DNA of 64,000 nt, from contig DAHWTK010000001.1 in the NCBI GenBank assembly GCA_027328825.1, positions 16,933 through 80,932 of the forward strand. Reading direction: 5' to 3'. A program made the position numbers and the translations under genes. The DNA comes from Nitrospirota bacterium (GTDB taxonomy: Bacteria > Nitrospirota > JACRHJ01). The notes under the pieces are model-generated. The model ran no database searches and was not told where the DNA came from. It was given only the letters and a program-made list of their open reading frames with translations. This document shows, piece by piece, positions 7,829 through 16,496 of the stretch (position 1 is its first letter; every line of letters starts with the position of its first letter).

Positions 7829-8974
7829 TTACGCCGCCTTTTCCGCCATGCCCTCGATCTTTTTTGCAATCGCCGCCAGGACGTCGTTATACGAGTCGCT
7901 GAATTTCTTCACCCCTTCTTCCTCAAGCCGCTCCGTCGCCTGTTCCAGGTTTATGCCAATGGAAAAAATCTTCTCGAACACGTCCCGCGCGTCCTGAAGG
8001 TCCTGCTCTATCGTTATGCGGACCTTCCCGTGGTCCCTGAACTTCGTAAGCGTATCGAGCGGCATGGTATTCACGGTATCCGGGGCAATCAACTCCTCCA
8101 CGTATTTTATGTCGCTGTACTTCGGATTTTTGGTGCCTGTCGAGGCCCAGAGGAGCCTCTGGGCGTTCGCGCCGTTCTCGCGTATATGTCTGAAACCGGT
8201 GCCCAGGAACATCTCCTTGTATTTCTGGTAGGCGAGCTTGCAGTTGGCTACACCCGCCTTGCCGTAGAGATTTTTTATTCTGCGCTCCTCATTCTCCGTG
8301 CCTGCCGCCGGGAGTTTTTCATTGAACATCGTATCGAAAAGGGTGTCCACCCGGCTGACGAAGAAACTCGCCACGGAGTGTATGTCGGAGACGGGAAGCC
8401 CCTCGCTTATCCGCCTCTCTATCCCCCTGAGATATGCCATGGCCACGGCCTCATATCTCTGGACGGAAAAAAGGAGCGTCACGTTTACGTTTATGCCTTC
8501 CGCGGTCAGCTCTTCCACGGCCCGGACTCCTTCCGGGATTCCCGGTATCTTGACGAGTATATTCTTCCGGCCTATCTCGGAGGCCAGCCGCCTGGCCTCG
8601 TTTATGGAGGCGTCCGCGTCCCGCGCCAGCTTCGGCGAGACCTCGATGCTTACGTAACCGTCCTGCCCGCCGCTCCTGTCGTAGACCTCTTTCAAAATAT
8701 CCGCGGCCTCGCGGATGTCTTCGGTGGTTATCGTCTCGTAAATCTTTTTCGGTTCCGAGGCGGTGCTTCCGGCCAGTTCCTTTATCTGCGCGTCGTAGAT
8801 GTCGCTTCCCTCGATTGCGCCCTGGAAGATGGTCGGGTTGGACGTAATGCCGGAGACGTTATCCTCCCGCACGAGCGCGCCGAGCCTGCCGGAGCGGATG
8901 ATGTCGCGGCTTAAAAAGTCGAGCCAGATGCTCTGCCCTGCCTGGTTCAGTTGGATTAAAGGGTTGCCTGCCAT
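7829..8974 (-). CDS. tal: Transaldolase, long (~380 aa) subfamily
   Basis: A 381-residue class I aldolase-fold enzyme transferring a three-carbon unit between sugar phosphates in the non-oxidative pentose-phosphate pathway. The Schiff-base lysine is Lys142 in KNILVKIPG. SGITSNPTIFQGAI (41-54) and YVSIEVSP (107-114) are also family signatures. The length fits the long transaldolase group rather than the ~220-residue form. GGAGG lies 5 nt before the ATG. It follows tkt by 16 bp on the same strand. Confidence 0.95.
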   Translation of the reverse strand: MAGNPLIQLNQAGQSIWLDFLSRDIIRSGRLGALVREDNVSGITSNPTIFQGAIEGSDIYDAQIKELAGSTASEPKKIYETITTEDIREAADILKEVYDRSGGQDGYVSIEVSPKLARDADASINEARRLASEIGRKNILVKIPGIPEGVRAVEELTAEGINVNVTLLFSVQRYEAVAMAYLRGIERRISEGLPVSDIHSVASFFVSRVDTLFDTMFNEKLPAAGTENEERRIKNLYGKAGVANCKLAYQKYKEMFLGTGFRHIRENGANAQRLLWASTGTKNPKYSDIKYVEELIAPDTVNTMPLDTLTKFRDHGKVRITIEQDLQDARDVFEKIFSIGINLEQATERLEEEGVKKFSDSYNDVLAAIAKKIEGMAEKAA

Positions 8975-8990
8975 GTCGGCCTCCGCAGTT

Positions 8991-11087
8991 TTATGAATAT
9001 TTTGCCGCCGCCCTCTTTTTCGGCGCAGCGTTTTTCCGGTTTAAGAGCTTCCCGGCGTTCTCGATGATATTGTCCGCGGTGAAACCGAACTTCTCCATGT
9101 TTACGCTTCCAGGCGCCGATGCCCCGAAACGGTCTATTCCGATGGTTACGCCCGAAGGCCCGGCGTATTTATCCCAGCCGAAGACAGAGGCGGCCTCTAC
9201 CGTTATCCGCGCCGTTACGCCGGGCGGCAGGACCTTGTCTTTGTATTCGCGGGGCTGCATCTCGAACGTCTCGCGGCATGGCATACTCACCACCCTTGCG
9301 GCCACGCCCTCGCCGACGAGTCTCTCATAGGCCTCAAGGGCTGTGTGAACCTCCGAGCCCGTAGCGATAATGACAATTTCCGGACGCCCTTTCGGGGCGT
9401 CGGCCAGAATGTACGCCCCCATGTGAAGCCCTGCTGCCTTGGCGTATTTTTTCCTGTCGATTACGGGAACTTTCTGCCGTGTCAGCACGAGCGCTACAGG
9501 CCCGTCCTTTTCCAGCAGCGCCGATTTCCATGCCTCGGCGGTCTCATTGGCGTCCGCCGGACGGATTACCCTTATCCCCGGCATGGCCCGAAGCGACGCA
9601 AGCTGCTCTATCGGCTGGTGTGTCGGGCCGTCCTCGCCAAGGGCGACGGAGTCGTGCGTGAAGACGTATATAACCTTGACCCGGGATAGCGCGGCCAGGC
9701 GGATGGCGGGCCGCATATAATCCGAGAATATCAGAAACGTGGCCGCGAACGGGATAAGACCGCCGTGCAGCGAAATACCGTTGCTTATGGCCGCCATCGC
9801 GTGCTCTCTTACGCCGTAAGCGATATTCGCCCCGCCGTAGCCCCAGTGTCCTGTGACGGCGCCCTGCACGCCTTCGTCCCCGCCCGCCGGGTTCTGAAAA
9901 TCTCCCCTTCCGTCCATGGCGGTATTCGTCGAGGGGTCGAGGTCTCCGGAGCCGCCGATTAGAGACGGGATTTTCTCCGCCACCGCGTTAAGCGTCTTGC
10001 CGGCGGCGGAGCGCGTGGCAATACCCTTTTTGTCAGGCGGAAAGACCGGAATATCTCCGTCCCAGCCTTCCGGGAGCTTCGGACCCGTCATCAGCTCCCA
10101 CTGCGCCAGGAGTTCCGGATATTTCCTGCCGTAGGAACGCATCAGCTCCGTCCATTCCTCCTCCCGACCGGCGCCTTTCGCCCCCGCCTCGCGGAAGACC
10201 TTGAGCGCCTGGTCCGGCACATAGAACACCTCGTCGGGAGGCCAACCCAGATTGTCCTTTGTAAGCCGCGTCTCTTCGGCCCCAAGTGGCGAGCCATGCG
10301 CCTGATAACTGTCCTGCTTGTTCGGGCTTCCGTAGCCCAGGTGCGTACGGACGGCGACAAGCGACGGCCTGCCCGTCTCCTCCTTCGCCGCCGTGACTGC
10401 CCTGGATATTGCGTCCAGGTCGTTTCCGTCCTCCACGCTCTGCGTGTGCCAGCCGTAGGCATCGAAGCGCTTTATAACGTCCTCCGTGAAGGACAGCTTC
10501 GTATCCGCCGAAAGCGTGGTGTGGTTGTTGTCGTATATGTAAATCAGCTTGCCGAGTTTCAGGTGTCCCGCAAGCGACGCCGCCTCGGAGGCGACGCCTT
10601 CCATCAAATCACCGTCGCTCGCTATGGCGAAGGTGCAGTGGTCCACTATCTCGTGTCCGGGACGGTTGAAAAGGGCGGCCATGTATCGCTCTGCGATTGC
10701 CATGCCGACGCCGTTTGCAAAACCCTGGCCGAGCGGCCCCGTCGTACACTCGACCCCGGGGGTATGCCCGTATTCCGGATGGCCGGGGGTTTTGCTGCCC
10801 CATTTGCGGAAGTTCTTTATGTCGTCGAGCGAGAGGTCGTATCCCGTAAGGTAGAGCATTGCGTAAAGAAGCATGGAGCCGTGCCCGGCGGAGAGGACGA
10901 AACGGTCCCGGTCGGCCCAGAGAGGGTTCCTGGGGTTGTATTTCATGAACCTGGTCCACAGGACGTGCGCAATCGACGCGGTGCCCATGGGCATACCGGG
11001 ATGCCCGGAGTTTGCGTTTTCGACTGCGTCCACAGCAAGGAAGCGTATCGTGTTGACGCACAGATCCTCAATGCCCATCTTCTTCAA
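8991..11087 (-). CDS. tkt: Transketolase
   Basis: A thiamine-diphosphate enzyme moving two-carbon units between sugar phosphates. The N-terminal SGHPGMPMG motif, the TPP/Mg motif ASDGDLMEG and the transketolase signature region [17 protein letters not shown] are present. The C-terminal tail is Lys/Ala-rich. The frame is open to 11153, but that region has no ribosome site and overlaps a predicted -10. TTG 11087 has GGAGG 8 nt upstream and gives 698 residues starting [13 protein letters not shown] 11078 is the alternative. It leads the tkt-tal-gnd-rpiB-zwf run. Confidence 0.95.
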   Translation of the reverse strand: MKKMGIEDLCVNTIRFLAVDAVENANSGHPGMPMGTASIAHVLWTRFMKYNPRNPLWADRDRFVLSAGHGSMLLYAMLYLTGYDLSLDDIKNFRKWGSKTPGHPEYGHTPGVECTTGPLGQGFANGVGMAIAERYMAALFNRPGHEIVDHCTFAIASDGDLMEGVASEAASLAGHLKLGKLIYIYDNNHTTLSADTKLSFTEDVIKRFDAYGWHTQSVEDGNDLDAISRAVTAAKEETGRPSLVAVRTHLGYGSPNKQDSYQAHGSPLGAEETRLTKDNLGWPPDEVFYVPDQALKVFREAGAKGAGREEEWTELMRSYGRKYPELLAQWELMTGPKLPEGWDGDIPVFPPDKKGIATRSAAGKTLNAVAEKIPSLIGGSGDLDPSTNTAMDGRGDFQNPAGGDEGVQGAVTGHWGYGGANIAYGVREHAMAAISNGISLHGGLIPFAATFLIFSDYMRPAIRLAALSRVKVIYVFTHDSVALGEDGPTHQPIEQLASLRAMPGIRVIRPADANETAEAWKSALLEKDGPVALVLTRQKVPVIDRKKYAKAAGLHMGAYILADAPKGRPEIVIIATGSEVHTALEAYERLVGEGVAARVVSMPCRETFEMQPREYKDKVLPPGVTARITVEAASVFGWDKYAGPSGVTIGIDRFGASAPGSVNMEKFGFTADNIIENAGKLLNRKNAAPKKRAAAKYS

Positions 11088-11156
11088 GTTTAACCCCTCC
11101 GAATTTTCCGCAGCCCATTCACTGTAAAAAAACAAGCCTGGCGGCTTTTCCATGTA

Positions 11157-11185
11157 AGTATATCAGAAAAACCTTAATTCAAAGA
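11157..11185 (-). promoter_or_regulatory. Possible promoter for tkt
   Basis: On the minus strand TCTTTG (11185-11180), 17 nt, then TATACT (11162-11157), predicting a start near 11150. The -35 is weak. It supports the downstream TTG/ATG start for tkt rather than the longest ORF. Confidence 0.4.
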
Positions 11186-11230
11186 GGAAATTGCGCCTGC
11201 CGACAGCTCCCGCCGTTTCCCGCTTTTGGG

Positions 11231-11260
11231 TTGCTTTCACCCGCCCGCCTGTGCTATATT
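11231..11260 (+). promoter_or_regulatory. Possible promoter for the radical SAM gene
   Basis: TTGCTT (11231-11236), 18 nt, TATATT (11255-11260), about 40 bp upstream of the start codon. Confidence 0.45.
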
Positions 11261-11301
11261 AACCTCACGCATTTCCAGAGTTTTTTGCCGGAGATAAAGG
11301 A

Positions 11302-12390
11302 ATGAACATGGATTTTGTCCCGAAATGGATTGCATGGGAAGTTACCCGCCGATGCAACCTCAGCTGTGTCCACTGCCGCTCGGCGTCCACGACGAACTCC
11401 TTCGATACCGCATTTGATACGGACGAGGCCAGGAAACTGCTTGACGACATTGCCGCGTTCTCGGCCCCCGTAATCGTCCTCTCCGGCGGAGAGCCGCTCC
11501 TCAGGGCCGACCTCTTCGAGATTGCCTCGCACGGGACAAAACTCGGCCTTCGGATGTGCATAGCCACGAACGGCTTCCTCGTCACGGACGACGTCTGCGG
11601 GAAGATGAAAGAGGCCGGGATAAAGATGGTCTCTATGAGTCTCGACGGGTCTGACGCCGGCACTCATGATAATTTTCGCGGCCAGCCCGGGGCGTTCGAT
11701 GGGGTAGTCCGAGCCGCATCCCTTTTCAATAAGCACGGTATCGAATTCCTGATTAATTCCTCCTTTACTAAGCGTAACCAGAAGGAGATCCCGGAGGTAA
11801 TGAAGCTCGCCAAGAGCCTGGGCGCGAAGGCGTGGTACATGTTCATGATCGTCCCGACGGGCCGAGGCGAGGGGATAATGTCCGAGCTTATCAGCAAGGA
11901 AGATTACGAGGAGCTTTTGAAATGGCACTACGAAACGGAAAAGCATGAGTCCGAAATCCTCATGCGCCCGACGTGTGCGCCGCATTACTACCGCATCGTG
12001 CCGCAGATGAATAAACTTGCCGAAGAGGGGGATAAGCTGGAGCGCAGGACGCTGAAATTTTCTACCGGCGGCTCGAAAGGCTGCCTTGCCGGGCAGGTGA
12101 TATGCCTCATTACCGCCGAGGGCGAGGTGTATCCTTGCAGCTACTTCCCGCACTCCGCCGGGAACGTCAAGAAGACGCCGTTCAAGGAGATATGGGAGGG
12201 CGCGCCGTTATTCCATGAGCTTCGGGACTTCAAGAAATACAAGGGCAAGTGCGGCGTGTGCGAATATATTAATGTTTGCGGCGGCTGCCGCGCCCGGGCC
12301 GACGCCGTATACGGCGATTATTTGCAGGAAGAGCCGTTCTGCAACTATACCCCGGCAAGGATGAGGAAGGATAAGGCGGGGAAAGATTAG
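11302..12390 (+). CDS. Radical SAM/SPASM protein, AhbD-like (heme biosynthesis)
   Basis: A 362-residue radical SAM enzyme. The cluster motif is C18-x3-C22-x2-C25 (RCNLSCVHC), followed by LSGGEPL for SAM binding. The C-terminal Cys-rich SPASM-type region contains [19 protein letters not shown] and EPFCNYTP. Both ends resemble AhbD, which converts didecarboxysiroheme-derived iron-coproporphyrin III to heme, and the related AhbC/NirJ proteins. The location beside hemE and hemH supports a heme role, but the exact substrate is inference. ATG 11302 has GGAG 8 nt upstream; ATG 11308 with AAGGA at 6 nt is equally possible. Confidence 0.8.
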   Translation: MNMDFVPKWIAWEVTRRCNLSCVHCRSASTTNSFDTAFDTDEARKLLDDIAAFSAPVIVLSGGEPLLRADLFEIASHGTKLGLRMCIATNGFLVTDDVCGKMKEAGIKMVSMSLDGSDAGTHDNFRGQPGAFDGVVRAASLFNKHGIEFLINSSFTKRNQKEIPEVMKLAKSLGAKAWYMFMIVPTGRGEGIMSELISKEDYEELLKWHYETEKHESEILMRPTCAPHYYRIVPQMNKLAEEGDKLERRTLKFSTGGSKGCLAGQVICLITAEGEVYPCSYFPHSAGNVKKTPFKEIWEGAPLFHELRDFKKYKGKCGVCEYINVCGGCRARADAVYGDYLQEEPFCNYTPARMRKDKAGKD

Positions 12391-12423
12391 CTGTCATTCC
12401 GAGCGCAGCTGAGGAATCCACCG
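12391..12423. repeat. TGTCATTC-type dispersed repeat fragment
   Basis: CTGTCATTCCGAGCGCAGC followed by TGAGGAATCC resembles the TGTCATTCTGAGC...GAAGAATC units at about 15196-15233 and 15344-15371. It lies immediately before the AT-rich gene. Confidence 0.5.
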
Positions 12424-12441
12424 TTGATTTAGTTACTTATA

Positions 12442-12993
12442 ATGGCGGAAAAAGAATCACATTCTATAAGAAACGGAATCATTGCCGGAGTTGTCAGCGG
12501 CCTTGTTTTAGCATTAATTTTATCTTCTTTTGTACGCGTTTTAGCAATTAAGATTGTGATGGTATTATGGGACGGAATTCTTTGGGTGGCACATGTTCTA
12601 ATATCCACCTATTCCATTCCCGGATGGGTGCTACTAATTATAATCCTATTATCAGTTCCGGGCATAAAATCTTTATTTAGAATTGTTAGAAAACAAGAAG
12701 AACCGGAGTATAAAAACTTTACAGAAGCCATAATTTTTAGAGCGAAGTGGCGATGGGTTTGGCTTGGAAACCGCATTCATAACTTATGGTGTTTTTGTCC
12801 AATATGTGATGCAACGCTTGTTTATTCCTATAATGATATTCTTAAAGAGGAAACAAAGTTTTTTTGCGAACGATGTAATCGTGTTGTATCAAGTGTACCG
12901 GGTGGAGATAAAGAATATGCTGTGAGTGCCGTCACACGCGAAATTGACCGCCTTGTACGAACCAATGAATATAAAAATATCTTGAATAAATAA
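12442..12993 (+). CDS. Hypothetical membrane protein with C-terminal zinc ribbon, AT-rich
   Basis: A 183-residue protein I do not recognise. Two hydrophobic segments are visible: about 13-45 (IIAGVVSGLVLALILSSF and onward) and about 59-72 (IPGWVLLIIILLSV). A charged linker leads to a C-terminal domain with two Cys pairs, CPIC and CERC, spaced like a zinc ribbon. The base and codon use are clearly more AT-rich than the flanking heme genes, suggesting recent acquisition. No good ribosome site precedes ATG 12442, and a TATAAT-like string overlaps the start, so leaderless translation or a different start is possible. It splits the radical SAM gene from hemE. Confidence 0.7.
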   Translation: MAEKESHSIRNGIIAGVVSGLVLALILSSFVRVLAIKIVMVLWDGILWVAHVLISTYSIPGWVLLIIILLSVPGIKSLFRIVRKQEEPEYKNFTEAIIFRAKWRWVWLGNRIHNLWCFCPICDATLVYSYNDILKEETKFFCERCNRVVSSVPGGDKEYAVSAVTREIDRLVRTNEYKNILNK

Positions 12994-13008
12994 TCAGGAG
13001 AATTTTTC

Positions 13009-14055
13009 ATGTCCGACTACCGCTTCATAAGCGCCTGCTTCAGTAAACCCGTTGACAGAACTCCGATCTGGCTCATGCGCCAGGCGGGGCGGTTCATGGA
13101 GGAATACCGCGCCGTCCGCGCGAAGGTGGACTTCCTTACGCTCTGCAAGTCCCCGGAGCTATGCACGGAGGTAACGCTTCAACCTATCGACAAGTTCGGC
13201 ATCGACGCCGCGATACTGTTCTCCGACATATTAATCCCCGTCGAGGCAATGGGCGTCAAGCTCGACTTCAACCCTGCTCCCGTCTTCGAGAAGCCGATAC
13301 GCACACAGGCGGACGTGGACGCGCTCCGAGTAATCGACCCTCTTGCCGACGTGCCGTTCGTGCCGGAGACGGTCAAGATGCTGAGACGCGAGCTTGAATC
13401 CCGCAATGTGCCGCTAATCGGCTTCGCCGGCGCGCCCTTTACGCTGGCGAGCTACATGGTCGAGGGCGGCGGGAGCAGGAGCTTTCGGCACCTGAAGACC
13501 ATGATGTGGAGCGCGCCGAAGGTCTATCGCTCCCTGATGGAGAAGCTTACAGAGACCGTGATAAAGTATCTGAACGCGCAGGTGGATGCGGGCGCGCAGG
13601 CGATACAGCTCTTCGACACCTGGGGCGGAGTGCTCTCTCCGGCGGATTACCTTAACTTCGTCATGCCGTATACGAGGCTCGTCATCCAGGGCATAAAAAA
13701 ATCGCCGGAAGGCAAGAAGGTCCCGGTAATAAACTTCGTCGGGAACAGCCAGGGTTTCATGCCGCTCGTCGCGCAGGCGGGCGGGGACGTCATAGGCATC
13801 GACTGGCGCATAGACATCGCCGCCGCACGGAGCCAGGTCGGAGGCAAGGCCGTCCAGGGCAACATGGACCCGGTATTCCTCCTTGCGCCCATCCCGGAGA
13901 TAGAGAAGCGCGTGAAGGAAATCCTGGCCGCCGCCGGCGATACCGGGCACATATTCAACCTAGGCCACGGCATAATCCCTGAAACGCCGCCCGACCACGT
14001 CAAGGCGCTGGTCGATTTCGTCCACGAGTTTGGTGAGAGCCACAGGGTAAAATGA
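13009..14055 (+). CDS. hemE: Uroporphyrinogen III decarboxylase
   Basis: A 348-residue enzyme decarboxylating the four acetates of uroporphyrinogen III to coproporphyrinogen III. The N-terminal signature PIWLMRQAGRFMEEYR carries the catalytic arginines, and GFAGAPFTLASYMVEGGGS and the C-terminal FNLGHGI are typical. AGGAG lies 8 nt before the ATG. The stop overlaps the hemH start by 4 nt. It is the committed step toward coproporphyrin-derived heme. Confidence 0.97.
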   Translation: MSDYRFISACFSKPVDRTPIWLMRQAGRFMEEYRAVRAKVDFLTLCKSPELCTEVTLQPIDKFGIDAAILFSDILIPVEAMGVKLDFNPAPVFEKPIRTQADVDALRVIDPLADVPFVPETVKMLRRELESRNVPLIGFAGAPFTLASYMVEGGGSRSFRHLKTMMWSAPKVYRSLMEKLTETVIKYLNAQVDAGAQAIQLFDTWGGVLSPADYLNFVMPYTRLVIQGIKKSPEGKKVPVINFVGNSQGFMPLVAQAGGDVIGIDWRIDIAAARSQVGGKAVQGNMDPVFLLAPIPEIEKRVKEILAAAGDTGHIFNLGHGIIPETPPDHVKALVDFVHEFGESHRVK

Positions 14056-15032
14056 ACGAAAAGGCTGTCCTTCTTATGACCATGGGAGACCCGTCCGACG
14101 TGCGCGGGGTGTTCCCATACCTGATGAAGCTTTTCATGGACCCGAACATCCTGCGGGTGCCGGGGCCGGTGCGCCCGTTTCTCGCTTTTTATATATCCCT
14201 TATGAAAAAAGAGCCTGTGAAGGAGAAATACCAGGCGATAGGCGGCGGCTCCCCGATGGACGCGATTACCGAAAGGCAGGCCAGCGCGCTCCGCGAGGCG
14301 CTGAAGGACAAAAGCATCTTCGTATACCACGCCAACAGGTATACGGCGCCCTCCATACAGGATGCCTACCGACAAATAAAAAGTCACGGCATTAGAAAGC
14401 TCCTTGCCCTTCCTCTGTATCCACACTTCTCGCCCGCGATAACCGGCTCTGGTTTCGGCCTCCTGAAAACCCTTGCGGAGAAAGACCCGGACCCGCCGGA
14501 GGTTGTATATTACGAAGGCTTCGGCGCGGACACGAGGTTCATAAAGCTTCTTGCGCAGAGAATGCGGGACGCCCTGGAAAAACTCCTCAAGGCCATACCC
14601 GCCCATGAAGCCGGCGAGCCGGAGCGCCCGATATCCGTGATATTCTCGGCGCACAGCCTGCCGGAAGAGTTGATAAGCAAAGGAGACCCGTATCTCGACA
14701 ATGTCATGCAGACCGCCTCGATGCTCCAGGAAGAGCTTGGGGAGATAAGCACGCACGTCGGCTTCCAGAGCAAGGGACGCGCGGGCATGGAATGGCTGAA
14801 GCCCGAGACGGACGAAGTAATAAAGACAGTTGCCGCATCCGGTTCACGCGGCGTGGCAGTCGTGCCCATAAGCTTCGTCTCCGAGAACGTCGAAACGCTC
14901 TACGACTGCGACATCCTCCAGAAATCCCTTGCCGCCTCGCTCGGCATGAAATACGAAAGGTCGAATAGCCTGGACGACGACCCCGCCTTCATAAATTTCC
15001 TCGCGGAACTCGCGCTGGAAAAACTTTCATAA
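14052..15032 (+). CDS. hemH: Ferrochelatase
   Basis: A 326-residue ferrochelatase inserting Fe2+ into a porphyrin. LLMTMGDPSDVRGVFPYL opens the protein. ALPLYPHFSPAITGS and VIFSAHSLPEELISKGDPY carry the metal-binding His and the conserved Glu region. No Fe-S Cys cluster is evident at the C-terminus. It may use protoporphyrin IX or coproporphyrin III; the neighbouring AhbD-like enzyme leaves this open. No coproporphyrinogen or protoporphyrinogen oxidase gene is in this cluster. Confidence 0.96.
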   Translation: MNEKAVLLMTMGDPSDVRGVFPYLMKLFMDPNILRVPGPVRPFLAFYISLMKKEPVKEKYQAIGGGSPMDAITERQASALREALKDKSIFVYHANRYTAPSIQDAYRQIKSHGIRKLLALPLYPHFSPAITGSGFGLLKTLAEKDPDPPEVVYYEGFGADTRFIKLLAQRMRDALEKLLKAIPAHEAGEPERPISVIFSAHSLPEELISKGDPYLDNVMQTASMLQEELGEISTHVGFQSKGRAGMEWLKPETDEVIKTVAASGSRGVAVVPISFVSENVETLYDCDILQKSLAASLGMKYERSNSLDDDPAFINFLAELALEKLS

Positions 15033-15074
15033 CGTAAGCTGTCCGCCACCCATACGAAAAAGCTTTATGTCCGT

Positions 15075-15105
15075 TATTCCCGCAAAAGCGGGAATCCAGG
15101 AATTT
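15075..15105. repeat. REP-like palindrome, copy 1
   Basis: ATTCCCGC-AAAA-GCGGGAAT followed by CCAGGAATTT. The same unit recurs at 15262-15291 and, with a longer loop, at 15299-15335. Confidence 0.7.
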
Positions 15106-15141
15106 GCCTGTCATTCTGCTTTTTCATAACGCCCCCTATGT

Positions 15142-15165
15142 CCCCCTCTTAATCTTAAGAGGGGG
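15142..15165. repeat. CCCCCTCTTAA/TTAAGAGGGGG palindrome
   Basis: A perfect 11-bp inverted repeat with a 2-bp centre, 110 bp after hemH. It has no T-run, so it is treated as a dispersed palindrome rather than a terminator, although it could protect the hemH 3' end. Confidence 0.6.
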
Positions 15166-15261
15166 ATAAAGGTAAACCGAACTGTCCACCCGCCTGTCAT
15201 TCTGAGCCCGTTCGGCTCCGCTCAGGGCAGGCTCCGCGAAGAATCCGCTTCCACTTTCGTC

Positions 15262-15339
15262 ATTCCCGCGAAGGCGGGAATCCAGGAATTTTGCCTGTCA
15301 TTCCCGCCCCGGCTCCGGCGGGAATCCAGGCATTTGCCT
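15262..15339. repeat. REP-like palindromes, copies 2 and 3
   Basis: Two adjacent head-to-tail units: ATTCCCGCGAAGGCGGGAAT at 15262 and ATTCCCGCC...GGCGGGAAT from 15300. Each is followed by CCAGG[A/C]ATTT and GCCT. Confidence 0.7.
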
Positions 15340-15384
15340 CTGCCTGTCATTCTGAGCAACGCGAAGAATCTGTTTTCTGCTTTC

Positions 15385-15439
15385 GTAGCTGCCCGATTCA
15401 TCGGGCGGCTTTAAACCGCCCCATAAATGGGGCAGCTAC
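15385..15439. repeat. 55-bp nested palindrome (MITE-like)
   Basis: Outer arms GTAGCTGCCC / GGGCAGCTAC enclose an inner GGGCGG-CTTTAAA-CCGCCC stem, giving two nested hairpins. It is probably a small non-autonomous repeat. Confidence 0.6.
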
Positions 15440-15559
15440 AAAACCGGGAATTGCGGATTTGATTAACTCATATCACGCAATAACCGCAAAGAGCAAATAT
15501 CATCGGTCGGGAAAATTTGCTGTTAGTATCAGTTCTGGATTTCCTCCTCAACATGCCGA

Positions 15560-15690
15560 TTATTAAAATAAAAATGGGGAAAAAGCCAATTTTTCCGGCG
15601 GTATCGGGAAGGGTGCGGAAAATGCCAAAAAAAGGCCATTTTGTGCAAAAACCGGGGTGCGGGGAAGGCGTGTTTTTTATATTCTTGACA
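15560..15690 (+). repeat. Two-copy intergenic element, copy A
   Basis: The core GGCGGTATCGGGAA (15597-15610) and TTTTGTGCAAAAA (15640-15652), followed by a GGGG.GCGGGGA block, recur in the same order and spacing at 32.6 kb. An imperfect stem pairs GTGCGGAAAATG with CATTTTGTGC. It ends at TTGACA 15685-15690, just as copy B ends at TTGATT. It lies upstream of crcB in the same orientation as that gene. Nature unknown. Confidence 0.6.
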
Positions 15691-15757
15691 ACGGAATACC
15701 GATTCCAGTAGGCTTAAATGACGGGCAATTTTAGGGCTTGCTTTCGGAGCGGGATTC

Positions 15758-16135
15758 ATGTGGCAGAGGATTTTTTTAATTGCGATTGCCGGAGTCGCCG
15801 GGACGTTGGCGCGCTACTGGTTTTCCGGTTTTACCTACCAGATACTGGGCGCAAGGTTCGCTTACGGCACCCTGGCCGTGAACGTAATCGGCTGTCTCCT
15901 GTTCGGAATTGTCTGGGCGCTGGCCGAGGAAAGAATGGCTATTTCCGCGCTTGCCAGAACCGTCATCCTCGTAGGTTTCATGGGCGCATTCACTACGTTT
16001 TCCACCTTCGCCTTCGAGACAATGAGCTACGTCCGGGACAGCCAGTTTACACTTGCTTTTCTGAACGTTGCAGCGAACTGCGTCCTGGGCTTCGGAGCGA
16101 TTGTCTCAGGGGTCTGGATTGCCAGGATTCTATAG
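15758..16135 (+). CDS. crcB: Fluoride ion channel/exporter CrcB (Fluc)
   Basis: A 125-residue inner-membrane protein with four hydrophobic segments. GTLARYW, GTLAVNVIGCLLFG (the Asn helix) and GFMGAFTTFSTFAFE are Fluc signatures. Fluc proteins are dual-topology dimers that export F-. The start is ATG 15758, with GGAG 8 nt upstream. No fluoride riboswitch was recognised upstream. It is followed 8 bp later by a DUF190 gene, a common pairing. Confidence 0.93.
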   Translation: MWQRIFLIAIAGVAGTLARYWFSGFTYQILGARFAYGTLAVNVIGCLLFGIVWALAEERMAISALARTVILVGFMGAFTTFSTFAFETMSYVRDSQFTLAFLNVAANCVLGFGAIVSGVWIARIL

Positions 16136-16143
16136 GGGGAGCG

Positions 16144-16485
16144 ATGAAAATCCCGGAAGAAGCTGAGCTTTTAAGGATATTCATAGGCGAGTCCGACAGG
16201 TATGAAGGCAGGCCGCTCTACGAGGCGATAGTCGAGGAGGCCCGCCGCCAGTGTCTTGGCGGGGCAACGGTTTTCCGCGGACTCCTGGGCTACGGCGCGC
16301 ATAGCCGGATGCACACGGCAAAGCTGCTGAGGCTCTCCGAAGACCTGCCGATAATAATCGAGATTGTAGACTCTACAGAAAAAATTCAGGGCTTCCTCCC
16401 GGACCTCGACCGCATGATGGAGGAAGGCCTCGTAACAGTCGAGCGTGCGAAGGTGTTGGTTTACAGACACTCCAAAGAAAAGTAA
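16144..16485 (+). CDS. DUF190 family protein
   Basis: A 113-residue small cytoplasmic protein of the DUF190 family. It begins MKIPEEAELLRIFIGESDRY and contains GATVFRGLLGYG, the family core. The fold is ferredoxin-like and PII-related. It is frequently next to crcB, suggesting a role in ion stress or channel control, but the function is not established. The open frame extends far upstream through crcB in another frame; ATG 16144 with GGGGGAG upstream gives the family N-terminus. Confidence 0.9.
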   Translation: MKIPEEAELLRIFIGESDRYEGRPLYEAIVEEARRQCLGGATVFRGLLGYGAHSRMHTAKLLRLSEDLPIIIEIVDSTEKIQGFLPDLDRMMEEGLVTVERAKVLVYRHSKEK

Positions 16486-16496
16486 ACGGGGGAGAA

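Larger units (their letters stand above)
15033..15757. other. 725-bp repeat-rich intergenic region
   Basis: There is no credible gene between hemH and crcB. Short ORFs here run through palindromes. The first ~410 bp are a mosaic of dispersed palindromic repeats listed separately. The last ~170 bp hold the element shared with 32.6 kb and a TTGACA at 15685-15690 that may be the crcB -35, though no convincing -10 follows at 17 nt. Confidence 0.7.

Noticed and set aside
11088..11153. Longer tkt start (MEKPPGLFF...)
   Set aside because: No ribosome site, non-family N-terminus, and it starts at or before the predicted transcription start; TTG 11087 with GGAGG is better.
15690..15757. Fluoride riboswitch before crcB
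   Set aside because: The conserved GGxGATGG and pseudoknot pattern of the crcB motif is not present in the 70 nt leader.
15291..15759. Short ORFs in the hemH-crcB gap
   Set aside because: They read through REP palindromes and have no ribosome sites or recognisable domains.
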